Shown one piece after another: positions 22,931-32,141 of a stretch of 64,000 nt of DNA. A model generated the notes under the pieces. That model did not search any database, was not told where the DNA came from, and saw only the letters and a program-made list of their open reading frames with translations. Made by a program: the position numbers and the translations under genes. The first letter of the stretch is position 1. The number at the start of each line of letters is the position of its first letter. The DNA comes from Cyanophora paradoxa (Eukaryota; Glaucocystophyceae; Cyanophorales; Cyanophoraceae), in contig QPMI01000420.1 of NCBI GenBank assembly GCA_004431415.1, forward strand, positions 275,099 through 339,098. Direction: 5' to 3'.

Positions 22931-25900
22931 CCCCTCCTCCTTTTTCCCCCTCTACCCCCCCGGCTGACGAGGGCGCGCGGGCCGGCATCCGCCGTGCGGG
23001 GGCAGGCCCTGCTGGTCCTCACCTGCGTCGTCGCCCTTGTCGTCGTCGCTGGTGCGCTCCCGACGATCTGGATCCCCTTTAGATTTATGATTTGATTTTC
23101 TTCTGGTCGGCAGTGCTTGTGGCGTTCAACCTGCGCTCGCTGCGGCCGAACGCGACGAAGCGGCCCTCGCGCCTCACCACCATCACCAAGATCCTCTTCA
23201 GGTCACCCGGCGCCGCTAGAGCTAGAGCTTTATATATTATCACTAGAGCTCTCGGCCTATCGCTCCTATCTAATCTTCTAATCCCCGAATATATCGGCTC
23301 CTTCGAATTCGCGTCTCGCGGCCATCTATCTTAAGCTATCTTAAGCTTGAATCTCACTAATTATAACCCCTCCCCGGCGCGCAGCTACATCCAGCTGCTC
23401 TCTGTGGCGCGGGACTTCAACCTGCGCTGGCCCTCCGAGCTCCGCGCCGTCTTCCTCGTCCAGACCATCATCGCCTCCCCCGCCGACATGATCGTCTCCG
23501 TGCGTAAAGAGCCCGATCAGACATCGACGTCTCGAGAGGGCGTGAAAAGGGGCGAAATCTCAGTACGGAGAGCTGACGGGCCCGCGTGTCCGCCCGCCCC
23601 GGCCCCTCCCGGCCCCCCGCGCAGTTCGAGTGCTTCATGGAGTCGCGCGTCTCCCGCTCCGCCTTCCTCTCCCGCGTCTTCGGGTGCGCCCGCCGCCCCC
23701 GGCCGGCCGGCCCCGGCCCCGGCCCCGCCGCGTTAGCGTTCACGTCAGGAGAATCGCGGATAATCGCAAAAAGGAAATACTAGTACTACCTAGGCTTCCC
23801 GCTCCTCGTCCAGACTTTCTAGCGCCTCTTCCCGGATCCGGGAGATTTTTTCCGGATCCGTCGTCCCGTCGCTGACGTTGCGGCGGCGGGGGCCGGCGCA
23901 CGCGCAGGTACACGCTCCTCCCGCTCATCGCCGTCGCCGCACCCGCCCTCGTCTTCGCCCTCGCCTACGCCTACCACCGGTCCGCAAAGACAAGAGGATT
24001 CGCTCACAGTCGTTCGAGTCCTAGCAGTCGTCAACGAGCCTGCAAATCTTCTCTTGAGCTTCTCTCATTTAAAGCTGGCGCGTTTTGCGCAGGGCGAACC
24101 GACCTGAGTCCCTCCCGCGCCGCGCCGCGCGCTCCTTCCGTCGCCTCCGGATCCGCGGCGCCGGCGGCCGCGCCCGCGTGGGCCCCGAGGCGGATGCCGG
24201 GGCCGACGATCGCGATGCGCCCTCGCCGGCCCAGCCGGCTCCAGACCCGGAGGATGAGGAGGAGGAGGACGAGGAGGAGGCGGGGGAGGAGCGGGAGGCG
24301 CCGCGCGCGTCGCGATCGGCGTGGACGGCGTCGAACGTTAATTACTCTTCGGACTCGCGGCCGGCCTCGCGCGGCTCTGGGTCCGGTTCCGGCTCCAACT
24401 CTGTGCGGGGCTCCGCCGCCCTCGCCCTCGCCCTCGCCGCCGGCAAGCAGCGCGAGGCCGGGGCGGCGGCGCCGGCGCGGGCGCCGGCCTCGCAATCGGA
24501 CCCGCCGCCGGCCCTCGCCTTTGCGTTTCCGGAGCAATTTCCCCTCGAGTTCGACGTGGCGGTGCTCGACGCGTCGACCGCGCGGCCCGCCGTCGTCAGG
24601 TGCGCACGCGCTCGCCTCCGATCCGTCGCGATCGGCGCCCGCCGTGGCGAGGACGGCCTCTGACCGCCGCGGCGCCGCGGCGCCCGCGCCAGCCTCGGCG
24701 GCGACTCGCCCAGTGGCTCGACTCGATCGCGAGGCTCGCGGTCGCGATCGCGGTCCGCGTCGACCCCCGAGGCGCGCGCGCCCGACCCGACCCGCCGAAA
24801 TCTCGAAATTCGGGAAGGTCGGCGCCCTCGATCCTCACGCCCAGCGCAGCTCGCCTCGATCCTCTTCGCGCCGTCCTCCGGCGCGGACCTGCCCGCCACC
24901 GCCCCGCCCCTGCCCCTGAACGCCCGCGCGGGCCCCGTTGACGTCCCGCTCCTCGTCTCGCCGCCCTCCTCCTCCCGCTCGCCGCGGCCCTCCTCGCTCG
25001 CCCCCGGCTCGAGCCTCCTCGCGCCCTACAGCAGCGCCGCCGGCTACGATCGCGAGCCGCCCAAGCCCCGGCGCGGCTCGGCGCCCTTCTCCTCCCCCTC
25101 CCTCTCAGAGTCGGCGCTGAGCGGCCGCGGACGGCCGCCGGCGCGGCGCGCGCTCGGGTCGCCCTCCGCCTCCGCCAGCGCCCCGGATGGCGACCTCGGC
25201 ATCGGCCCCGGCCTCGCCGCCACGCTGACTCACGACGCCGACGCCGCCTCCCGCTCCCACCGCAACCTCGAGGTCTTTTTACATATAATGTTTTCTGATT
25301 TGTTTAACGTGTTTGTTTAACGGTCTTTTTATAATTGCGCATCCATCTTCCTTTATCTCTCTGGTTTCTATAGCTAATTATAGTTTAGGACCTGCTCTCG
25401 GACGAGGGGGAGACGGCGACGGCGGTGGCAGACGCCGCGGGCGATCGCGAGGCCGGCGGGCAGCTGCAGGACGGCGGCCGCGGGGCATACCTATTCGATC
25501 TCTTCGTCCTATCCAGGTCCGATGGATTCACTTAATCGTACAGATGAAAAGCATCGGTTATATCAATTCTAGGACGAAATCGGGTCTTGTTTCGTGTGTT
25601 TAGCGCTCGGGGGACCTCTATACATCTTTATATACTTGTCTTCGATCCCGTTAACGTTCCTCTGACGTGTACGCGCGGTGGCGGGCAGCGTTGTTGGCCT
25701 CTTCCTCGTGCACCCCATCGTCTCCCGGCAGGCCCGCCCCGCCCCGGCCCCTCCCGCTGCGCCCCCCGCTGCGCCCCGCCCGGCCCGGCCCGATCTCGGC
25801 GGCACGCGCAGGTCTTCATGATCTTCGCGTGCACGAACGTCGGGCGGAACTCGCTGCTCGACCAGGACATGTGCGGCGGGGATCAAAGGGATCGCCTAAA

Positions 25901-28568
25901 GCGGCGAGGAGATCTAGAGATAGCGGGGGGCGGTCTAGAGTTGATAAGAACATCTCTAATTTATAAGCCACACCTAAGCCACCTGAGGCTATAGCTATCT
26001 CTCCTCGACCAGGACATCTGCTGCGGCCGCTCGGATCAGAGCTCAAGCCTAGCCTAGCCTAGCCTAGCCTTCCTCGCGATCATCGATTGATAACTAATAG
26101 TTGCGATTGCGTCCCATCCAACCACTCCCGCGCGGGCGCGCAGGCGGGTGGGGTGCTGGGGCGCGGAGCACGCGCTCTGGAGCGCGACGCTGGGCCTCGG
26201 CGGCGTCCTCCTCTTCGTCGTCGGCATCCCCTTCGCCGGCCTCGCCCTCCTGGCCCGCCCCCGCCCCCGGCCCCGGCCCCGGCCCCGCCCCCGATCGCGA
26301 GGGGAGAGGCTAGAAGCTTAAGCTCCGCACTAGCTTTGGAAATGAGGCGCGCAGAGAATTTAAAGAATAAGGGGCGATCGGCGGCTCCGAGCGTCGCGCG
26401 CTGACCGGCCGCCCGCCCGCGCCCGGCGCCGCAGACGGCGAACCGGGGCCGCCTGGCGGAGCGGCGCGTGCTCCTCCGCTACGGCTTCCTCCTCCGCGGC
26501 TACCGCCGCCGCCGCTTCTTTTGGGAGGCCGTGCGCCCCTCGAATCTATTTACGAACTTCTCTAGAAGCCTTTTGTAATTTATTGGCATCTTGTGCGCGA
26601 TGCTTTAATCTATAGTTGTAAGCCCTTTCATTATCGATCCTTCCTGACAGCCGTCGATACACGAATCCGCCTAACGCTTCTCCATAATGCTTTTTGTAAT
26701 TTATATTATCGCGTATGCAGGTGGTGGTGCTGCGGAAGCTGGCCTTCGTCTTCGTGGCCTCCTTCTTCTCGTCGCGCCCCGTCGTCCAGGGCCTCCTCGG
26801 CACCGGCATCCTCGTCGCCGGTGCGCCCTCCAGCTCTGATTCGAAGCGGGCCGATCCTAGCGCCGCGAAGTCTATATATTAGCGCTTCTCAATTATTACG
26901 TTGAATTTCCCATGTATATTGAAGCCGATTCGTTGCTTCGCTAATATTTATATACGAACATCGCCGGCGCCGCCCGCCGCCGCGCCGCCGCGGCCACCGG
27001 CCCGAGCTCGAAGCGGATCGATCGCCCGCGAAATTGCGAGACGACTATATATCCTCGCTACACGAAGCCTACCAGCGCTTCGCGACCATAACTCTTAATT
27101 CAAATCCGAGGCACTTTAAATTTCCCGATTTATAATTACGAGCATCGCCGGCGCCGATTTCGATCCCGATGCCGATCGAAACGTGCACGTGACGGCGGCC
27201 GGGGCCGGCAGCGCTGATCCTGAACATCGTGATGCGGCCGTACTCGCTCGAGCTCCTGAACGTCCTCGACTCGGCCGCGCTCCTCGCCTCCGCCCTCACG
27301 GTCGGCCCTCGCCCGCCCCCTCACTCGCCCCGCGGCCGCTGACGCCGGGCGCCTGTGCCTGCGCCCGCGGGACAGCTGTACGCGGGGCTCTTCTTTTACT
27401 CGCAGGAGGTCGCCGGCGCCGACTCCGCCGCCGTCACCGTCATCCTCGTGCGCCCGCGACGAATCCGATCGAATCGAGCCAATTAGATACAGAGCTAGCG
27501 CTAGATCTAGAGCTGAACATGAAGTCAGGACCGCGCGCGCGCCTCCCTCTCACCCGCGCGCCCCCGGCCCGTCCGCCCCCGCCCCCGCAGCTGGGCATCA
27601 ACGTGGTCTTCTGCGCCTTCTGGGTCGCCTGCCTCGCCTACGAGCTCCACAAGAAGGCCAAGCAGCAGGTCCGCCCGCGCTCTGCTCTAGATTCAGATCT
27701 TTGCCAAAAACAAATTAAGAGTGAAAAGTGGGCGTTGCGATGAGAAGACGTCTTTCCCGGGGGCTGCCCTTCCCGCCGGGTCACTATGTATCGCCCTGCC
27801 GTGTTTCGAATTCCGGAGTTTTAAGTGGCGCCTCTGGATCTGCGACATCGATATCGCCGCCGCGAATGCGGTTTTCGGATCCTGCGCCGATCGTGCGTGC
27901 ACGTGGCCGGGCGCGGCGCCGGAGCTGAGTTATAAAAGTGGCGCCTCTGTGTCTCCGATGTCGATATCGATATCGCCGCTGCGAATTCGAATGCGGTTTT
28001 CGGATCGGTTTTCGAATGGGTCATGATCATTCGCGGCAGTTCCCGGACGCGCCGGTGCTGCTCTTCGCCGACGCCGTCGGCCGCCGCCTCTCCGCCATCT
28101 CGTGCGCCGCCCTTCTCGTGCAGTGCTGGTGCTATCACTAGTGTAGTTCTCTTTGTCTCTGACGGGGGCCTCGCGATCGCGGCTAGGTACGTGCGGGACT
28201 GGCTGGCGGCGACGGACGACAACGACAACGAGATCGAGGTCAAGGGCGACGCGGGCTCGCCGCCCCCCGCCGCGGCGCCGCCGGCGATCGCGAGCCCCCT
28301 GGGCCTGCCATATGCATCCAAGCCCCGCCCGACGGTGCAGGGCAAGGGCAACGCCGCGAATTCGAAGGCCGCCGCCCACGGCGACGCCGACGCCGGCGCC
28401 GCGGACGCGGACGCGGACGCGCATGGGCACGGGCACGTCGCGGGCGCCGTCGTCGCCGAACTCGACGCGTGCAGCGAGGCCCATCTGCGCGTGCGCGCGC
28501 CGCCGCCGCGGGGCGCCGGCGCCGGCGCTGCTCCGGCGGAGATCGTCGACCTGCGGCTGCAGGCCTAG
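10187..28568 (+). CDS. Giant multi-exon host surface protein: CUB, EGF, Pmp repeats, Cys-rich module, multi-pass membrane domain
   Basis: One intron-rich gene, perhaps with more than 40 exons. The most likely start is the ATG at 10187, since a hydrophobic signal-like stretch ALVVIVQLQVFTGIELA follows in that frame. In order it encodes a CUB-like domain, a second CUB-like segment, an EGF-like loop, a Cys-rich WTCAIDNYGTRDGCDCGCG segment, a YVSPRGTD...PFRTIA entry into a right-handed beta-helix, a long series of Pmp-type GGA repeats to about 21 kb, a GTFS/Cys-rich module near 22.4-22.9 kb, several membrane spans to about 28.2 kb and a cytosolic Ala/His-rich tail ending at 28566-28568. Introns are mostly GTGCG...CAG. 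Such proteins occur in algae and oomycetes and are presumed adhesins or surface receptors. Exact exon joins are uncertain because of indels and C-rich introns. The last 2.7 kb is repeated at 33,179-35,875. Confidence 0.75.
10743..12225 (+). other. CUB-like domain exons of the large host gene
   Basis: Exons encode PYSINSQPTCAWTFEAPAGV, then TYIDLESPGDSLVFVD, then LLVYWMIDFDVQFEGWGIFV. This is the C-W...P.G...L...D.L.V pattern of a CUB beta-sandwich, an extracellular binding domain. A second, weaker unit reads NCRHNMTTNLNMPSNYLH, VTCRWVIDVTRT and LLVVYTSTLNSTMRFNASYV. The intron between the two parts of the second unit (about 11,371-11,840) is an extreme C-rich tract with runs of 15 or more C. 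Confidence 0.6.
12288..12585 (+). other. EGF-like and Cys-rich segment of the large host gene
   Basis: An exon after a CCATCCAG acceptor encodes CINGQCVNGTCACNANFTGA followed by RC, with the six-Cys spacing of an EGF-like repeat. The next exon encodes WTCAIDNYGTRDGCDCGCG then HDPDCETPEPPQGWCAG. The segment is extracellular and stabilised by disulphides. The apparent stop at 12642-12644 lies in the following intron (donor near 12585, acceptor near 12690). Confidence 0.6.
12846..21030 (+). other. Pmp-type beta-helix repeat region of the large host gene
   Basis: The region begins with YVSPRGTDVIWC and PFRTIA, the usual entry into a pectin-lyase-like beta-helix. It then shows dozens of repeats with the pattern of a Gly-rich turn (GGGV, GGAVYS, GGALYVAS, GGAVHAS) followed by a strand and N/S-rich loops (SNAES, SNRAV, SGSKAARDGG). 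These match the polymorphic membrane protein (chlamydial Pmp) repeat style. The longest uninterrupted exon is about 18,770-19,790. One intron in the early part (about 13,210-13,290, after the CTACCAG exon end) starts with GC rather than GT. Antisense open frames across the region are compositional shadows. Confidence 0.72.
22140..28568 (+). other. Cys-rich and multi-pass membrane C-terminus of the large host gene
   Basis: After MRCPAG and GTFSILESGFKDQECRPC, a Cys-rich module (CAPGHEGPLCTICAEGHGRR) leads into hydrophobic spans: LLVLTCVVALVVVAG near 23,010, LLPLIAVAAPALVFALAYAY near 23,915, LGLGGVLLFVVGIPFAGLAL near 26,190, VLRKLAFVFVASFF near 26,725 and VVFCAFWVACLAYEL near 27,600. Loops between them (IQLLSVARDFNLRWPSELRA, SLLDQDM, CWGAEHALWSATLG) resemble the conserved C-terminal membrane domain of similar algal and oomycete proteins. 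The tail after 28,170 is soluble, Ala/His/Pro-rich, and ends DLRLQA. Confidence 0.65.
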
Positions 28569-28676
28569 GGTCCTGGCCATATATATGCATGGGGCGTACA
28601 CGTACACGCACCTGCCGATCGCGAGGGCCAGGGTCTCCCGAGTCCGCCCAGCGGGGCCGGGCCGAGGGGCCGGGCC

Positions 28677-28722
28677 ATGGCCAACGTGGTCTTCCGCGCC
28701 TTCTGGGTCGCATGCCTGTTGT
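28677..28722 (+). pseudogene. Relic of a membrane-span exon
   Basis: Encodes ANVVFRAFWVACL, nearly the same as NVVFCAFWVACLAYE in the last membrane exon of the host gene at about 27,600. It sits downstream of the stop codon with no continuing frame. Most likely it is a leftover of a partial exon duplication. A copy is present at 35,985-36,030 inside the second 7.3-kb unit. Confidence 0.55.
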
Positions 28723-29489
28723 CGACGAATTCAAACGCCGAGCAGCCTGTTCTCGGCGAATTAACTATTTCTTTGCAATTGTGCAGTACTAGTAGTCTAG
28801 TACTAGTACTAGTACTAGTCTCGTTAGCCAGCACGTGCACCGACATACAGCATACGGCTTCTAAATGCATTCATGCTAGTACTAGTATTGCTTTACGTCT
28901 TCAAATCGTGTCTTGTCGTATGCCTAATGCGCGGAGTCAAATTTTGCTGTGCTGTCTAGCCCCGCCCAGAGAGCTTTTGCTCCCCCATGGCCATTCCCCC
29001 AGGAACTCTTTTGCTGTACATGCGTGAGTCTCACTCTAGATGTGAAATTTGCCAGGCTTGCCAGAGTATATGCATAAGTACCTGTGAGAGCGATATCAGT
29101 CGCTATCAGTCTCCGGCTGATAATAGCCTGATTTTATGTCGAGTCATTGTGCCACGGTGTCGACACTGACTCGACAGTATAACTCGACACTGATCATGAT
29201 TCGAATTCGGCGTTGACGACACCATGACGACAGGCATCGAGTCGGACACTCAGGAGCTCGAGTGGACACTGGACAGCAGTGTCACAGCACTAGTGTCTAA
29301 TTTCAACAACCCAGCACAAAAGCAAGAATTAAATAGGATTAATGGGAGAGTCTGGGGTCTAGATGTAGACCTACCCGTACTAGGCTAGCCTAATAGCTAT
29401 AGCAATAGATTTGGATTCTTGGAGATTCGAATTCTAGCTATATATAGATCTGGAGATCTAGACTGGCATCTGGACTGCCGCAGCTAGGG

Positions 29490-29593
29490 TTGACGCTTCA
29501 CACGAAGTTTCGCACTGGCATGTATACGTACATATGCATGTACATATGCACGTGTGGTTATAATTATATATGTGGGCCTTTGTGAAGCGTTGA
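29490..29593. repeat. AT-rich palindromic segment with inverted repeat ends
   Basis: TTGACGCTTCACA at the left pairs with TTGTGAAGCGTTG at the right. The inside is rich in short palindromes (TACATATGCATGTA, ACGTACATATG). It could be a hairpin, a small MITE-like element or part of the viral terminus. It is repeated at about 36,800-36,903 in the second copy. Confidence 0.5.
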
Positions 29594-29814
29594 GCTCTCG
29601 AGCTTGCCCCTTCGCTGTCAATGCATTGTTAACCCTCGGAGGTTGCATGAGTCACGCGTCGCGGAGGTTTGGGTGTTATATTGCGATCAGGTACACGCTG
29701 CACTAACAGGGGGGCTAGCACTAACCGACGCGGGAGTAACAGCCGGTGTACCCCTCGGGGGCCTCCCGGCCTCTAACGATGCTCAGGCTCTAACTGAATG
29801 CTGTACCCCCGCTG

Positions 29815-30552
29815 TTACTGCCCGAACCTTCCGAACTTGCGTAATTCGGCCTCGCCCTGTACCCAGTGGCTGGTGTCGTCCATCCATTCGCGTACCTCCC
29901 TCTGACGCTTGAGTGACTCACGCTGCTCGGGGTAGGGGAGGGGGGCCTTCGAGGCGGGGTGGGGAAGGGGGTACGGTGGCAAAATTCAGCCACTCGGGGG
30001 TATGCCGAATTCGCCGTGAACGATCCTCTGCGGTGTGAAATACCGGTCGCTGCTCACGGCCAAGTGGAAGAACGCGCTCCTGAGCCCGGAGAGGAAGCGT
30101 GGTTGCATGAATGGCTGCTGGAGGGACTCGTCGCGCCAGGGGGCTACGAAATCAATGATACGCTGCTGTACCTGCGCGGGCAGGGCAAGGATCTGGCTCT
30201 TGCGGTTCGCAAAGGCCGTCCACAGCGCTTGCAGGTCGGCCCAATCGCCGTTCAGATCCCTGCGTTCGCGCCTCAGGTACGATCTCGGGTTCTCTGTCAT
30301 ACCCATCAAGCCCGCGGCCCTGATCATCTCCCTGTCCGGGAGCTCTCGCTCGTCGTGGAATTCGTCTCTAATCCAGCGCACAAGGTAGAGCACGCGCTCC
30401 ATGAAGTTCTCCGCCGGCGAGCCGCCCCCTGAGGACGTGCGCCTCCCCTCCAGCACTGCGTTCGCATCCTCCAAGTCCACGTTCCGCTGTCGAATCTCCC
30501 CGTCCAGGTCGCCGTTGTTGTACAGCACGTCGGACTCGCGTGTTCGCGCCAT
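29815..30552 (-). CDS. Viral small protein, paralogue A (copy 1, frameshifted near its end)
   Basis: Start ATG at 30552, preceded by the motif TAAATTCTCA typical of genes in this element. The protein (about 245 residues when the frame is followed) has ILALPAQVQQRIIDFVAPW and GLRSAFFHLA in the middle. After a run-length frameshift it has a C-terminal part with REVREWMDDTSHWVQGEAEL and a TAA at 29815-29817. It parallels the neighbouring gene (30587-31282) in both places: LSTLPDHIRMQILEWYAK and DIREWEEWSN...LPGEAEMR. The LP...I...W pattern loosely recalls an F-box helix, but I would not assign a function. A GGGAGTAACAGC/GCTGTTACTGCC inverted repeat spans its stop codon. Confidence 0.6.
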
Positions 30553-30586
30553 GCTCGCGGCTCGGTGAGAATTTATACCTGTACCC

Positions 30587-31282
30587 CTACTCGCGGTCGG
30601 GGTACCTGTCGCCGGGCATCAGCCTCGCGCGCTTCCGCATCTCCGCCTCCCGGGTAGCCAGTTCTTCGGGTCGTTGCTCCACTCCTCCCATTCGCGTATG
30701 TCCCGTCTGACGTCACGCGGGGCGGGGGCGTTTATCGGTGGGGCGGGCGGGGCTGGCAGGGCCTGGCGCGGGGGTTGAGGCCCCTGTTCCACGAGTACTC
30801 GGGTACTCTTCCCATCCCAGGGGTACCAGATTCATCGGAATTGGCTCAACTTCGAATTGGGGCTTTTTGACGTGATAATCATAGTTTGTGACATACGCCG
30901 TCACAGCCGAGCGCAAGCGCGAGAGGTCGCGCAAATTTACGTCGTCCCATTGCGAGTCCCTTGCCTTCGCGTACCACTCGAGGATTTGCATGCGAATGTG
31001 GTCCGGGAGGGTCGAGAGTATGCTGAGCTTGGAGCCCAGGGCGAACCAGATGCGCTTGAACTCGTCGATAATCCTGCCCTCGTCGTGGCTCCGAACGTAA
31101 AGGGCCCCGCCAGAGTTGTAATGCGTGTCTAGCCACCCTGCCCGGGCCAGCTCTAGCACCGGCCAGGGTTGGCGCTGTCGATTCGGTCGCGAGGCCTGCT
31201 CTACCACCCAGCGTCTAAGGTCCTTGACCTGATCTATGAACTGTGCGATCACGTCCCTGGGCGCTTCCTCTGCATCCGACAT
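30587..31282 (-). CDS. Viral small protein, paralogue B (copy 1, frameshifted)
   Basis: Starts at the ATG giving MSDAEEAPRDVIAQFID. An in-frame upstream GTG is less likely because the AGAATTTCTTG promoter-like motif sits just upstream. This copy has a run-length frameshift near 30,745. The intact version is at 37,896-38,591. It is divergently arranged with the exonuclease gene, 50 bp apart. See the copy-2 entry for the protein description. Confidence 0.6.
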
Positions 31283-31332
31283 TTGCAATTGCACACATCA
31301 AGAAATTCTAAACGCTACTGCGAGGCTACGCT
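31283..31332. promoter_or_regulatory. Short bidirectional promoter between paralogue B and the exonuclease gene
   Basis: Only 50 bp separates the two divergent start codons. The minus-strand reading contains TTTAGAATTTCTTGATG, a match to the TTTCT-type motif upstream of many genes in this element. The same arrangement occurs at 38,592-38,641. Confidence 0.5.
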
Positions 31333-31987
31333 ATGCATACCGATACAAATTGCGAGACTTTGCAACAGGGAGCGCAGCGTGGCACGCGGCGCGCCGTGAA
31401 AAACTAACTGCATCTAATTTTGCGGCTGCGTGCGGCATAAACCCCTGGAAATCCAGGGCCGCCTGTGGGCGGAGCTAAGCGGGATAGCGGAGGAAAACAA
31501 CTTTGACAACCCTGCCCTAACCTATGGGCATGACTATGAGCCCCTCGCGGTCTCTCTCTACAAAACGTCGAACAACAACGTGGACGTGCAACATACTGGA
31601 TTGCACGAACATAAGGAACTGCCCTTCCTGGCGGGCAGCCCGGACGGGCTGATTGGAAGCGATCGTATACTTGAAATAAAATGCCCCTACAAACAAGAAC
31701 TCTACGAAAAGGTCCCAACTTATTACATGCCCCAGCTCCAGGGCCTGCTGGACATAACGGGCCGCGAGTGGGCCGAACTTTTTTGCTTCACTCCTCTGCG
31801 CGTGCAAACGTGGTACGTCAGACGGGACGAGAGGTACATCAAGCTCATGAGGAAGTGCTTACATCTATTTTGGATGCACGTCAAGGAGGGCACGCCGCCC
31901 GAGCCCTACAGCGATCGAATGAAGTCAGAGAACCTCAGCGAGGAGCAGGCGGCGCTGCGCGAGTTTAAGTCGTACGCCCTCCTCTAG
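31333..31987 (+). CDS. YqaJ-type viral exonuclease/recombinase (copy 1, two single-base run deletions)
   Basis: Same gene as 38,642-39,298, but a G is missing near 31,374 (CAGGGAGC) and a C near 31,460 (AGGGCCGCC). The frame therefore shifts twice in the first 45 codons, and the catalytic region reads cleanly only from about residue 45. The missing bases lie in homopolymers, so sequencing error is as likely as real inactivation. Confidence 0.7.
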
Positions 31988-32036
31988 TGTCCGGACCTTT
32001 CCAATACTCTATATGATTATTGGAGGGTCCGGACAC
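31988..32036. terminator. Stem-loop after the exonuclease gene (copy 1)
   Basis: TGTCCGGACC pairs with GGTCCGGACA, extended by CCAATA/TATTGG, around an 11-base loop. It starts right after the TAG of the exonuclease gene and lies between convergent genes, which suggests a transcript 3'-end element. A second pairing, CTGTCCC with GGGACAG, follows at about 32,057-32,108. Confidence 0.55.
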
Positions 32037-32141
32037 GTCTCTTGGTCAGACTACTTCTGTCCCAGGTCTTTGGAATCTTAATATAAATTTTCCCGGGACC
32101 CGGGACAGGGCTTGGTCGGACTCACCGTAGCTTGGTGTAGC

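Larger units (their letters stand above)
28569..29814. other. Host-virus transition region (copy 1), no gene recognised
   Basis: Between the host stop codon and the first viral gene lie an exon relic (28,677), a (TACTAG)n-type run near 28,785-28,820 and 28,875-28,885, several CGACACTG/GTGTCGAC copies near 29,155-29,290, and an AT-rich palindromic segment near 29,490-29,593. GC content falls sharply compared with both sides. The left border of the viral element probably lies here, but I cannot fix it: no target-site duplication or terminal repeat is provable without the other end. Confidence 0.45.

Noticed and set aside
29604-29912. 102-codon plus-strand open frame in the host-virus transition
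   Set aside because: It overlaps the 3' end and stop hairpin of paralogue A on the other strand, is broken differently in the second copy, and has no motif or promoter.
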